A stretch of 64,000 bases of DNA from Candidatus Competibacter denitrificans Run_A_D11 (GTDB lineage: Bacteria; Pseudomonadota; Gammaproteobacteria; Competibacterales; Competibacteraceae): positions 62,001-126,000 of the forward strand of contig NZ_CBTJ020000020.1 of the NCBI RefSeq assembly GCF_001051235.1, given 5' to 3'. Shown one piece after another: positions 49,101 through 55,401 of the stretch. A program made the translations under genes and the position numbers. The notes under the pieces were generated by a model, which was given only the letters and a program-made list of their open reading frames with translations, did no database searches and was not told the origin of the DNA. Positions within the stretch are counted from its first letter, which is position 1. Each line of letters begins with the position of its first letter.

Positions 49101-49219
49101 ACGCTGTCCAGGCGCTGGAACAGCCGCTCGCGGGGTAACACTGCTGGTAACCAGGGCCGATTTAATTTAGCCAGCCCAACGGCGGGATTAGCTATCGCCA
49201 GACCGCTGTTAGTCGCCAT
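46103..49219 (-). CDS. STAND-type ATPase transcriptional regulator with C-terminal BTAD (SARP-like) domain
   Basis: A 1038-residue protein. The MalT-like N-terminal ATPase has Walker A GAPGGYGKTT (49-58), LLLDNYHRLP as Walker B and LVTSRGEPPL as sensor. The middle (about 350-780) is helical repeats of TPR/SUPR type. The C-terminus (about 785-1030) carries an OmpR-like winged helix (LGRFALVIDEQPLTFGRKA, IADALWPDADGDTAQQTLTTTLHRLRKLLG) and a bacterial transcriptional activator domain. There is no LuxR-type HTH. Such regulators bind a small ligand and ATP, oligomerise and activate transcription. It is divergent from a PfkB kinase gene, which it may control. AGGAGA precedes the ATG. Confidence 0.88.
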   Translation of the reverse strand: MATNSGLAIANPAVGLAKLNRPWLPAVLPRERLFQRLDSVQSQPCTWIGAPGGYGKTTLAASYVEMRGLPCLWYQLDEDDADLATFFYYLGLAADSLGDGPPLPLLTPESQQDIPAFTRRYIRLLCQRLNPPFILLLDNYHRLPAEATFHGMLAEALNDLPSGVRCLVTSRGEPPLALSRARLHGQLAIISMEELRLTLPEAQGIADLEPDHRPTIEDVQRLHEQVQGWAAGLTLLLRDAQIPFISRPLPASALLFDYFATEVFKHTDQPTQQFLLKTAFFPKMTAAMASQMIDSGDAAEYLNALVRSHYFTFRNDTTEPSYQYHDLFRDFLLRRGAQTFNATDYTHHQRRAAVILEAVGDLSAAVELRQALGDWEELSRLVQQHGQTLLRQGRSQLLETWLHGFPPTMRDQSPWLLFWLGQCKLHHNPVGARKTLVRAYRRFKHLGDSPGVWLTWVTITDSYCLAWDNFKAARGWLVEFEYLQQRYPGIPVPDLEARVVCGVFNMMLYAWPEHPRFAYWEQRLVQLLQSRCPPEIYLISLVSLLLHYVWNTGQRAKATWALTLLRNANADTSDVPPVLRCLGYWGKFCYQYLFEGNSIECLTLAKTASAIATRYGIQVIEPSLSGFVVIHLNEGRLEAGRTALERFKPVVHSLRPVEQLHYHWLCGWEAWLSGRLAEAAELLQQSLPASHQTFYHATGMIQWGLAQVQASLGNRSSALRHLAGMRFWIRAANSQIGRFARTLATAQFALDWGRRERSLRLLRAAFTIGRREGYLCFPFFKSEDLSRLCMTALDAGIEVEYVRTLIQKRGLLPDSTVPASERWPWPVKLYTLGRFALVIDEQPLTFGRKAQHKPLQLLKILLSWGGRDVEQARIADALWPDADGDTAQQTLTTTLHRLRKLLGHDEAVYLRDSRLSLDPRYCWVDLWCLERRINQAHEHIRERKTTAAAADMATLAHSLLGAYRGSFLGQDNETWALQARQRLQNRYLKILEEIGAHLEDQQDWDGARACYQRGMELAPASERCRQGLRRCNPSLESC

Positions 49220-49591
49220 AAAGATCTCCTAAATGAGGAGAGCAGTCTTCATAGCTCATTCTTTTAAATAGATTATTCATAATATAAACACCGATATTCC
49301 GTGGTCTGAACCGAAGTGCGAACCAGGCTGCTGATTTTAGAAAGCCGGTCGCTTTTGCTTGAAAACTTCAGTCTGCCGCCGCGCTGGCCATCGCGCGTAA
49401 TCCCTCCTCCAGATCGGTCATTGTCCGGCGTGTTTTTAGTACCTATATGTATCCATAATAAAGCCATAAAGTGCCTAAAAGTCAATTGGAAGCGGCTCAT
49501 TCCCGTCACAAAAGCAATCACTGGCTAAGCTGATAATCAGAATTTTCTGTAAAATCAGCTAGTAAACCCACAATCAAGGCAAGAGAATTGA
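49220..49591. other. Divergent intergenic region between the STAND/BTAD regulator and the PfkB kinase
   Basis: 372 bases with no credible gene. TATATTAT on the minus strand near 49278-49285 is a possible -10 for the regulator. The kinase side holds the nested palindrome at 49528-49560. No known riboswitch or RNA fold is recognised. Confidence 0.45.
49528..49560. promoter_or_regulatory. Nested inverted repeat upstream of the PfkB kinase
   Basis: Outer arms AGCTGAT (49528-49534) and ATCAGCT (49554-49560) are a perfect seven-base inverted repeat; inside, CAGAATTTTCTG (49538-49549) is a perfect 12-base palindrome with two central bases. It lies 32 bases before the kinase start, where an operator for the adjacent GntR or the divergent regulator would be expected. 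Confidence 0.5.
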
Positions 49592-50533
49592 ATGCGCGCT
49601 TTCGTGCTCGGCAATTACATGAACGCCAATTTTCTGACCGTGGATCGTCTGCCGGTAGCCGGTGAATCCTTGGCGGCATCGCGTCATTTCCAGGAGCACG
49701 GCGGCAAGGGTTTAAACCTGGCTGTCGGACTGCACCGTTTAGGGGTGACTATCGACTTGCTGATGGCGGTAGGAAACGATGAAGCTGGTGCAGCGGTGAC
49801 GCGCCGACTCGCCGAGGAAGGCATCAACACCGCATGGGTGTTACCATTGGGACCCAATTCAGGTTATGGGGTGGGCTTCATCACCCCGGACGGCCGCAAT
49901 TTTCTAGCAGCCCATCTCGGCGCAAATGCGCTATTAGCCGCCGACCATATCGATCAAGCAACAGAGGTTTTCAGCAAGGCCGATTGGGTGGTGGCGCAGT
50001 TTGAAATTCCTGATCCGGTGATCTATCACGCCTTCCGCAGGGCGCGTCGTCTCGGCAAACGAACCTATCTAAATCCCTCACCGTGGCGTCAGCCCGATAA
50101 CGAGCTGTTGGCGCTTACCGATGTGTTAGTGGTCAACGTGACCGAGGCAGAGCAGTTGTTTGATCAACCTGATCTGGAGATGTTGACGCGAGACGCCTGG
50201 CTGGAGCAGTTACCCGCGTTAAGCCAAAAAATTGGCTGGCTTGGCCAATGGCTGGTGGTGACCTTGGCTGAAGCAGGCTGTGTCGCTATCGATCAGGCGG
50301 GACAGGTCGTCAAGCAGCCTGCTTACCCGATTCGCCAGATTGACGCCACCGGCGCAGGTGATGCCTTTGGTTGTGGCTTGCTATGGGCGCTTGGGCGTAG
50401 CTTGCCGTTAACCGAATGCTTGCAGATCGGCAATGCCTGCGGCGCGCTCATCGCCGCCCGTGAAGGCATCCTGGAGGGCCTGCCCCGGCCTGCTGAAGTC
50501 GAGGCGTTTAGGGTTGCTGCGGCTTCAAATTGA
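49592..50533 (+). CDS. PfkB-family carbohydrate kinase (ribokinase-like)
   Basis: A 313-residue kinase. N-terminal GGKGLNLAVGLHRLG is the first PfkB signature (substrate Gly-Gly hinge), and DATGAGDAFGCG (251-262) is the second, with catalytic Asp257 and the anion hole. The gene neighbours a GntR-family regulator with a sugar-binding UTRA domain, so a sugar or nucleoside substrate (ribose-like) is probable but not proven. The 3' end overlaps the convergent gntR gene by 26 bases. Confidence 0.88.
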   Translation: MRAFVLGNYMNANFLTVDRLPVAGESLAASRHFQEHGGKGLNLAVGLHRLGVTIDLLMAVGNDEAGAAVTRRLAEEGINTAWVLPLGPNSGYGVGFITPDGRNFLAAHLGANALLAADHIDQATEVFSKADWVVAQFEIPDPVIYHAFRRARRLGKRTYLNPSPWRQPDNELLALTDVLVVNVTEAEQLFDQPDLEMLTRDAWLEQLPALSQKIGWLGQWLVVTLAEAGCVAIDQAGQVVKQPAYPIRQIDATGAGDAFGCGLLWALGRSLPLTECLQIGNACGALIAAREGILEGLPRPAEVEAFRVAAASN

Positions 50534-51323
50534 GCGTCACGCGGTACGCATAGGCATCACCGCGAAACGTCCCTTCGACATATTCAATCATCTGCCCGGT
50601 CGCACTGTAAGTCTTGCGCTTCATCAGCAGGCAAGGGCCAGGTTTAGTAAATTCGAACACTGCCATTTCCGCGCTGAAACTCATAACGGCTTCAATGGTT
50701 TGCTCACCCCGGATTAAGGCAATATCGCAGCAGTCTTCAAGATATTGATAAATCGATCCCTCAACATCCCAGTTGGCAAGGTCTGGCGCGGCGGTCAGGT
50801 CGTACCAGGCGACTTCCCGCGAGAGTGGGGTGCCATCGCCCAGCCTAAGCCGCACCAGGTATAAAAACTGCGCAGTGGTCGGCCGCTCGAACAGCGAAGA
50901 TATGGTTCTATCGGTCACAATGCGCCGCTCCAGCAAGCGAGTGCACGGCTCCATGCCCAACTCTCGCATTTCCTCAGTGAAACCCTTGAGTCGTCCCAGT
51001 TGGGGCGACAGGCGAACCGGTGCTTTGACCGCAACGCCCGCGCGGCCATGTGTGGACAAGTAATCCCTGGCCCGCAACTCGTCGTAGGCTCGCCGCACCG
51101 TCGTCCGGCTCAATTGGAGTTTTTCTGCCAATACCCGCTCAGATGGCAGGCTTTGTCCCGCTGAAATTTCGCCTGAATCAATCAGTTGTGTCAGTTTTTG
51201 CGCGACCTGAAGATAGCTCGGTTCTGCAATTTCTCGATCCGGCGCTAAGCGTTCAATCAATTTTTGGGATTGCATGGTAGAGGCTAATCGAGGAAGGGAA
51301 ACACAAAAGCTATTGTCCTGCAT
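50508..51323 (-). CDS. GntR/HutC-family transcriptional regulator with UTRA domain
   Basis: A 271-residue regulator. The winged HTH is at about residues 35-95 (GQSLPSERVLAEKLQLSRTTVRRAYDELRARDYL), followed by a UTRA ligand-binding domain to the C-terminus (FLYLVRLRLGDGTPLSREVAWYDL and YVEGTFRGDAYAY). HutC-type members sense sugar phosphates, amino-acid derivatives or phosphonates. The start ATG at 51323 has GAAAGG; a later ATG at 51275 has no ribosome site. Convergent with the PfkB gene, with overlapping 3' ends, so they may regulate each other by antisense transcription. Confidence 0.9.
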   Translation of the reverse strand: MQDNSFCVSLPRLASTMQSQKLIERLAPDREIAEPSYLQVAQKLTQLIDSGEISAGQSLPSERVLAEKLQLSRTTVRRAYDELRARDYLSTHGRAGVAVKAPVRLSPQLGRLKGFTEEMRELGMEPCTRLLERRIVTDRTISSLFERPTTAQFLYLVRLRLGDGTPLSREVAWYDLTAAPDLANWDVEGSIYQYLEDCCDIALIRGEQTIEAVMSFSAEMAVFEFTKPGPCLLMKRKTYSATGQMIEYVEGTFRGDAYAYRVTLNLKPQQP

Positions 51324-51367
51324 TCACCTTTCGCTCGGCAAATCACGGTTAGGTCTACCCGAATGAT

Positions 51368-51404
51368 GAATCTGTAAGCGATTTGTAAGGTGCTCAATTA
51401 TAAA
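51368..51404 (+). promoter_or_regulatory. GTAAG direct-repeat promoter element, copy 1
   Basis: CTGTAAGCGATTTGTAAGG (51372-51390) holds CTGTAAG and TTGTAAG starting 11 bases apart, followed by TTATAA at 51398, 26 bases after the first repeat begins. There is no ordinary -35, so the repeat occupies its place. It lies 54 bases before the cupin gene start. Copies 2 and 3 at 52134 and 54171 share this geometry exactly. Confidence 0.65.
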
Positions 51405-51457
51405 AACAACCCGTCCGCTGCTCGGTAGTGTGTTGGTAACGATTATAGGAGATCAGC

Positions 51458-52113
51458 ATGAAGTACTTAACATGTGGGGTCCAGCGCCCTTCGGTTGGTT
51501 TGAGCACCATCTTAATGCTTGTAGCGAGCTTGGGCTGGGGTGAGGTTTCCGCCCAACAAGCCCCAAAACGCGGCGCCAACGCCATCGCCACCGCTGTGGT
51601 TAACGCCTACCGCAGATGCCGCTTTATTGGCATTTGGACACCTATCCGAACCGTGCCGCAGCGGAGGCGGCAAAGGATGAACGCAGTACAGTCGCGGAGT
51701 CCTTCGATAAGGTCTGGCTCTTCACCATTACCGACGCGAACTGGCGGCCATCCACTGGAACCCGTGTTGCCATGATCGGTCCCCTGCCATCGTTAGGCAA
51801 GGGTGGAACGTACACCGCCACCTATTTGAACGCTGATACCGCGCCGGGCTTTGAAACCGATGTGCATCGGCATGACGGTCCTGAAGCGCTGTATACGCTA
51901 TCGGGGGAGGTTTGTGTGGAAACACCAGACGGCAAAATGGTGGGACGAGCTGGTGGTGAACCGCTGCTCATCCCCGGCAATCAACCGATGCGCCTAAAGA
52001 GCGTTGGTACTGAGAATCGGCGCTCTATCGTATTGGTGCTGCACGATCCAGCAAATAACTGGAAGGCTCCGGCGGCTGACTGGGTGCCAAAAGGGTTGTG
52101 TGGTAGTAGCTGA
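51458..52113 (+). pseudogene. Exported cupin-domain protein, interrupted by a frameshift
   Basis: The frame starting at ATG 51458 (AGGAGA ribosome site) encodes a signal peptide ending near VSAQQ and about 20 further residues. From about 51604 the continuing cupin protein is in another frame: MPLYWHLDTYPNRAAAEAA, GPLPSL, the metal motif VHRHDGPEALYTLSGEVC (cupin box 1) and VGRAGGEPLLIP. The second frame is blocked upstream by TAA at 51601-51603, so one extra or missing base between about 51604 and 51616 explains the break. No internal start has a good ribosome site. It is a recent frameshift, a programmed event or a sequencing error; the rest of the coding sequence is intact. Confidence 0.75.
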
Positions 52114-52133
52114 GTACACTGATTCTCATTAAT

Positions 52134-52169
52134 GAATCTGTAAGCGATCTGTAAGGGGTTGGGTTATAG
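52134..52169 (+). promoter_or_regulatory. GTAAG direct-repeat promoter element, copy 2
   Basis: CTGTAAGCGATCTGTAAGG (52138-52156): CTGTAAG twice, 11 bases apart, then TTATAG at 52164, again 26 bases after the first repeat begins. It lies 124 bases before the methyltransferase-like gene and 21 bases after the cupin stop. Confidence 0.65.
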
Positions 52170-52261
52170 AAGTAGCTTAATCCTTTCGTAGTGAGCCAAG
52201 AATCTGACAAGTCGCTCTGAGATTTCTATTCAATAATTTTCATAAATTTTCCAGGAAAAAT

Positions 52262-52828
52262 ATGACCGCCCAGCAAGTTGTTGATATGAATCCTTTGAAT
52301 AGATATAGATCAGAAAGGCAGAATATTGATTATGCTATCCATTCTGTGATTTCCGATCTTTGCAGCCGATATAAGATGAAAAAAATCCTGATGATCGGTG
52401 ATTATCTTAAGACGATAAAGAAGAGTTTGAAAATTATTGAGCCTATTATCTTAGAAGAGCTGGAATTTGAAATTGATCACTCCAAGAGCAATGATTTTGA
52501 TGGAGTTATTGCGCTAAGACCAATTGATTTTTTCTCTGAGCCATCTGCATTTATTGAAGCAGTCTCCCTGAAAATTCAGGTCGGTGGTCTTTTGGTTACA
52601 GCAATACCTTATTATGGTTATTTTGAGCTTTTATCAATGAGTTGGTATCGATGGTGGAGTTTAATGGGGTTTATAGGATTAGATAAAGAGAGCTTGCGTT
52701 ATTGGTCAAAGGAATGCGCAGTGAATAGTTTAGAAGCCAATGGTTTTAAAATCACAGAATCTATTGGTGTAAGGGATGGGTCATTGCAGTGGAAAAACCT
52801 GATTCTTGTAGCTAGAAAGATCAAATGA
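52262..52828 (+). CDS. Putative class I SAM methyltransferase-like protein
   Basis: A 188-residue protein of low-GC codon use. The middle DFDGVIALRPIDFF and VGGLLVTAIPYYGYF resemble motifs II and III of methyltransferase type 11 proteins, and the C-terminal YWSKECAVNSLEANGFKI resembles the cap helix of those found in glycan clusters. The N-terminal strand ILMIGDYLK is where the GxGxG motif I would be and is degenerate, so catalytic activity is doubtful. ATG follows CCAGGAAAA. Same transcript as the acyltransferase 51 bases downstream. Other identities (structural partner, inactive paralogue) are possible. Confidence 0.55.
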   Translation: MTAQQVVDMNPLNRYRSERQNIDYAIHSVISDLCSRYKMKKILMIGDYLKTIKKSLKIIEPIILEELEFEIDHSKSNDFDGVIALRPIDFFSEPSAFIEAVSLKIQVGGLLVTAIPYYGYFELLSMSWYRWWSLMGFIGLDKESLRYWSKECAVNSLEANGFKITESIGVRDGSLQWKNLILVARKIK

Positions 52829-52879
52829 TCTAGGAAAACGGTAGACTGAAAAGAATCTGTATAGTTCTTAGGAGATAAT

Positions 52880-54106
52880 ATGGACCCTCTTAGCCCATTG
52901 CCTGCGATATTAATTCTTTATGTTGCAGTCGTGGTTGCGTATCTTATGAGTCGATATTCTGAAATACCGCCAGATCAAGGGCGTTTTGTGGCACTTGATG
53001 GATTGCGTGGCTATCTTGCGCTCTTTGTTTTTCTTTATCATTCAGCCCTTTGGTATTTTTATTTAAGAACGGGACAATGGGAAGTACCACCATCAAACCT
53101 GTACACCCATTTTGGGCAAAGTAGTGTTTTATTGTTCTTTATGATCACGGGGTTCTTATTTTTTTCAAAGCTGCTTGATGGAAGAACACGAGGAATTGAT
53201 TGGCTGAAGTTGTTCATAGGAAGGCTTTTGCGTTTAGTACCACTCTATTTATTTATGATCGTATCGCTCTGCATCATTGTCATGGTGGTATCAGGTTGGG
53301 TTTTGCATGAACCTTTACTAAAGATAGCTGAGCATCTCGTTTGTTGGCTTGGATTCACTATCTTGGGGGCACCTGACTTGAATGGTGTAAAGGATACATT
53401 ATTGATAGTTTCCGGAGTGATTTGGACATTACCTTACGAGTGGTTTTTTTATCTCATATTGCCTGTGCTTGCGATGACAGTCAGGGTGGTTCCACCGCCT
53501 CTATATATCGTTCTCTCTGTTGGCAGTATCGTGACTTTCATAATCTATAATCCACAGACTCACCCTGTTCATCCACAACTTCATCCTTTATTTTCTTTCT
53601 TTGGAGGTATTGCTGCATCGCTCTTAGTTCGATCCGATAGCTTTCGGTGGTTTTGCAGGAAAGATTATTGTTCTTTTTTGGTTATCGGCTTGATTATTGC
53701 GGTTGTTGTTCTATTTCAGACTGCTTATGCAATAATGCCTTTAATTTTTATCTCACTTATATTTTCTCTAATCGCTGGAGGAAATAGTTTATTCGGAATT
53801 CTGAGGAGTTCTATCTCTCGTGTTCTCGGAGAGTTGTCATGCAGTATCTATTTGTTACATGGCATGGCTCTTTTTATTCTGTTCAAATTCGTTGTCGGAC
53901 CGAATCATGCTCAATTGCTCTCTGCACAACAGCATTGGATGTTAGTGATTGCGATCTCCCCTGTGATTTTATTCATTAGTTATTGGACTTTTCGATTGAT
54001 TGAGCAGCCAGCAATGCGAGCGACGAATACCGTTACCGTTTGGGTGTCCTCGCGCCTGACCTGGCGTTTTCGAACCTACGTTGTAAGCGTGGAACCCAAA
54101 GCGTGA
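52880..54106 (+). CDS. Acyltransferase 3 family membrane protein (OafA/YrhL-like)
   Basis: A 408-residue polytopic protein, A/T-rich compared with the flanks. It has about ten hydrophobic segments. The N-terminal RFVALDGLRGYLALFVFLYHS is the acyltransferase-3 signature with Arg and the catalytic His, the helix TGFLFFSKLLDGR follows and GELSCSIYLLHGMAL lies near the C-terminus. Such enzymes O-acetylate surface polysaccharide, LPS or peptidoglycan. AGGAG precedes the ATG. Its composition and the neighbouring PEP-CTERM gene suggest a horizontally acquired surface-glycan function; the acceptor is unknown. Confidence 0.88.
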   Translation: MDPLSPLPAILILYVAVVVAYLMSRYSEIPPDQGRFVALDGLRGYLALFVFLYHSALWYFYLRTGQWEVPPSNLYTHFGQSSVLLFFMITGFLFFSKLLDGRTRGIDWLKLFIGRLLRLVPLYLFMIVSLCIIVMVVSGWVLHEPLLKIAEHLVCWLGFTILGAPDLNGVKDTLLIVSGVIWTLPYEWFFYLILPVLAMTVRVVPPPLYIVLSVGSIVTFIIYNPQTHPVHPQLHPLFSFFGGIAASLLVRSDSFRWFCRKDYCSFLVIGLIIAVVVLFQTAYAIMPLIFISLIFSLIAGGNSLFGILRSSISRVLGELSCSIYLLHGMALFILFKFVVGPNHAQLLSAQQHWMLVIAISPVILFISYWTFRLIEQPAMRATNTVTVWVSSRLTWRFRTYVVSVEPKA

Positions 54107-54170
54107 GCATGAGGGTATGCCTGGATTTCGATCATTGCTCGATGATCAACGAATCTCCGCTCACATCAGC

Positions 54171-54206
54171 GAATCTGTAAGCGATTTGTAAGGTGCCTAG
54201 TTATAA
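54171..54206 (+). promoter_or_regulatory. GTAAG direct-repeat promoter element, copy 3
   Basis: CTGTAAGCGATTTGTAAGG (54175-54193), CTGTAAG and TTGTAAG 11 bases apart, then TTATAA at 54201, 26 bases after the first repeat begins. Located 126 bases before the 50-residue peptide gene. A hairpin GATCAT/ATGATC (54130-54147) just upstream probably marks the end of the acyltransferase transcript. Confidence 0.65.
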
Positions 54207-54300
54207 AACTGGCGCATCGTCGAGCAAAGGGATTGGCTACCGGGCAGGTGCTCATTTTTCGCAACCGTTAAAAGAGCCAGACGGCTAGGAGAACAGGCCC

Positions 54301-54453
54301 ATGGATCAAATGCATCTTAAACGAGCCATCACTTTGGCATTAGCGCTACTGCTGGCGGTGATGTCATTTTGGATTCCGGCACCACAGAAACCCTTGTTAA
54401 CAGATACCAAGGCTGCGCTACCCACTCCTGAAAGATGGGCAGGAAAATTTTAG
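54301..54453 (+). CDS. 50-residue membrane-anchored or exported peptide
   Basis: ATG at 54301 with AGGAGA about ten bases upstream, TAG at 54451. The product has a basic N-terminus (HLKR), one hydrophobic helix (about residues 9-25) ending FWIPAPQ, and a short polar tail PTPERWAGKF. It could be a signal peptide with a short secreted product or a single-pass membrane peptide. It is the first cistron behind GTAAG element copy 3, and the PEP-CTERM gene starts 75 bases after its stop. I do not recognise a family. Confidence 0.55.
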   Translation: MDQMHLKRAITLALALLLAVMSFWIPAPQKPLLTDTKAALPTPERWAGKF

Positions 54454-54528
54454 CCGACGCAATGAGGTCGGGAGAATTATCGTAATAATCAATATTGAGA
54501 TATCGGATTGAAATTTAAAGGAAAAGAC

Positions 54529-55284
54529 ATGAAAAAGCAAACGCCAAGAGAGCCTGTGAAGATCTTGCAAACGGTGCTTAGGGCGGGGATGTTGGCCGCG
54601 CTGAGCGGTGTATCGTGGCAGGTCCAAGCGGTTCCGGTATTTTTGGGGCCGACGGCCTATACGAGTTTTACGGATAGCCCATTTAAGTCTGGCAAGTTCG
54701 ATTATTTCCATCTCGAAAATTTCGAAGATGGCAAGCTGAATACTCCAGGAGTACATGCGTCAGCGGGAGCGGTTGCACCTCCTGATCGTTTTACCGATTC
54801 GGTTGATGCAGATGATGGGTTAACCGATGGTAGCGGTCTCGCTGGCCATTCTTGGTTCTCGCAAGATGCTAACCGTCTCACGTTTGCTTTCGATGCAGGC
54901 GTGCTTGGCCGTTTGCCGACCCATGCGGGTATCGTCTGGACCGATGTGGGTGGCGTGGATTTGGGAAAATTCGGTTACGGATCGGTGCTTTTCCAGGGCT
55001 ATGGCGTGTCGGGTGGCCTGTTGGGATCGCTTAGCGTTAAGGTTGGGGATGGGGTTATTACGGGGGAAACAGCCGAGGATCGTTTCTTCGGGGTGATCGA
55101 TGCTGGAGGTATTTCGCGCATTGTGATTGAGATGGCGAACAGCACGGATTGGGAAGTGGACCATTTGCAGTATGGCGCTGCATCCAGTCCCAAGCCGGTT
55201 CCTGAACCGGCTACGCTGGGATTGCTGAGCACCGGTTTGGCTGGTTTGGGTTGGATGCGAAAACGGGGGCAAAAAGCAACTTAA
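54529..55284 (+). CDS. PEP-CTERM sorting-domain exported protein
   Basis: About 251 residues from the ATG at 54529 (AAAGGAAAA ribosome site). A signal peptide ends near QVQA (about residue 32). The mature domain is Gly/Asp-rich beta structure. The C-terminus reads VPEPATLGLLSTGLAGLGW and then MRKRG: the PEP motif, a hydrophobic segment and a basic end, the sorting signal recognised by exosortase. Proteins of this type are linked to exopolysaccharide and biofilm matrices. No exosortase gene is in the window. It follows the small peptide gene behind GTAAG element copy 3. Confidence 0.88.
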   Translation: MKKQTPREPVKILQTVLRAGMLAALSGVSWQVQAVPVFLGPTAYTSFTDSPFKSGKFDYFHLENFEDGKLNTPGVHASAGAVAPPDRFTDSVDADDGLTDGSGLAGHSWFSQDANRLTFAFDAGVLGRLPTHAGIVWTDVGGVDLGKFGYGSVLFQGYGVSGGLLGSLSVKVGDGVITGETAEDRFFGVIDAGGISRIVIEMANSTDWEVDHLQYGAASSPKPVPEPATLGLLSTGLAGLGWMRKRGQKAT

Positions 55285-55380
55285 CCCTTACTCCAACTTC
55301 TCTTCCTGCGGGTGAGAAGCTGGGGAACAGATAATGCGCAAAACCGCAGATGCTGGGTATCTGCGACGACAAGGGGCATA

Positions 55381-55397
55381 GCTGGTATAATCCCAGC
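55381..55397 (+). promoter_or_regulatory. -10 element directly before kdsD
   Basis: A perfect TATAAT (55386-55391) preceded by TGG lies in a small GCTGG/CCAGC inverted repeat (55381-55385 and 55393-55397). Only a weak -35 is visible 17-18 bases upstream. The predicted start point would be within about four bases of the kdsD ATG at 55402, which implies a leaderless or nearly leaderless message. Confidence 0.4.
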
Positions 55398-55401
55398 TAC
55401 C

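Noticed and set aside
46103..49219. MalT-type LuxR regulator
   Set aside because: The N-terminal ATPase fits MalT, but the C-terminus is an OmpR-like winged helix plus BTAD, not a LuxR HTH.
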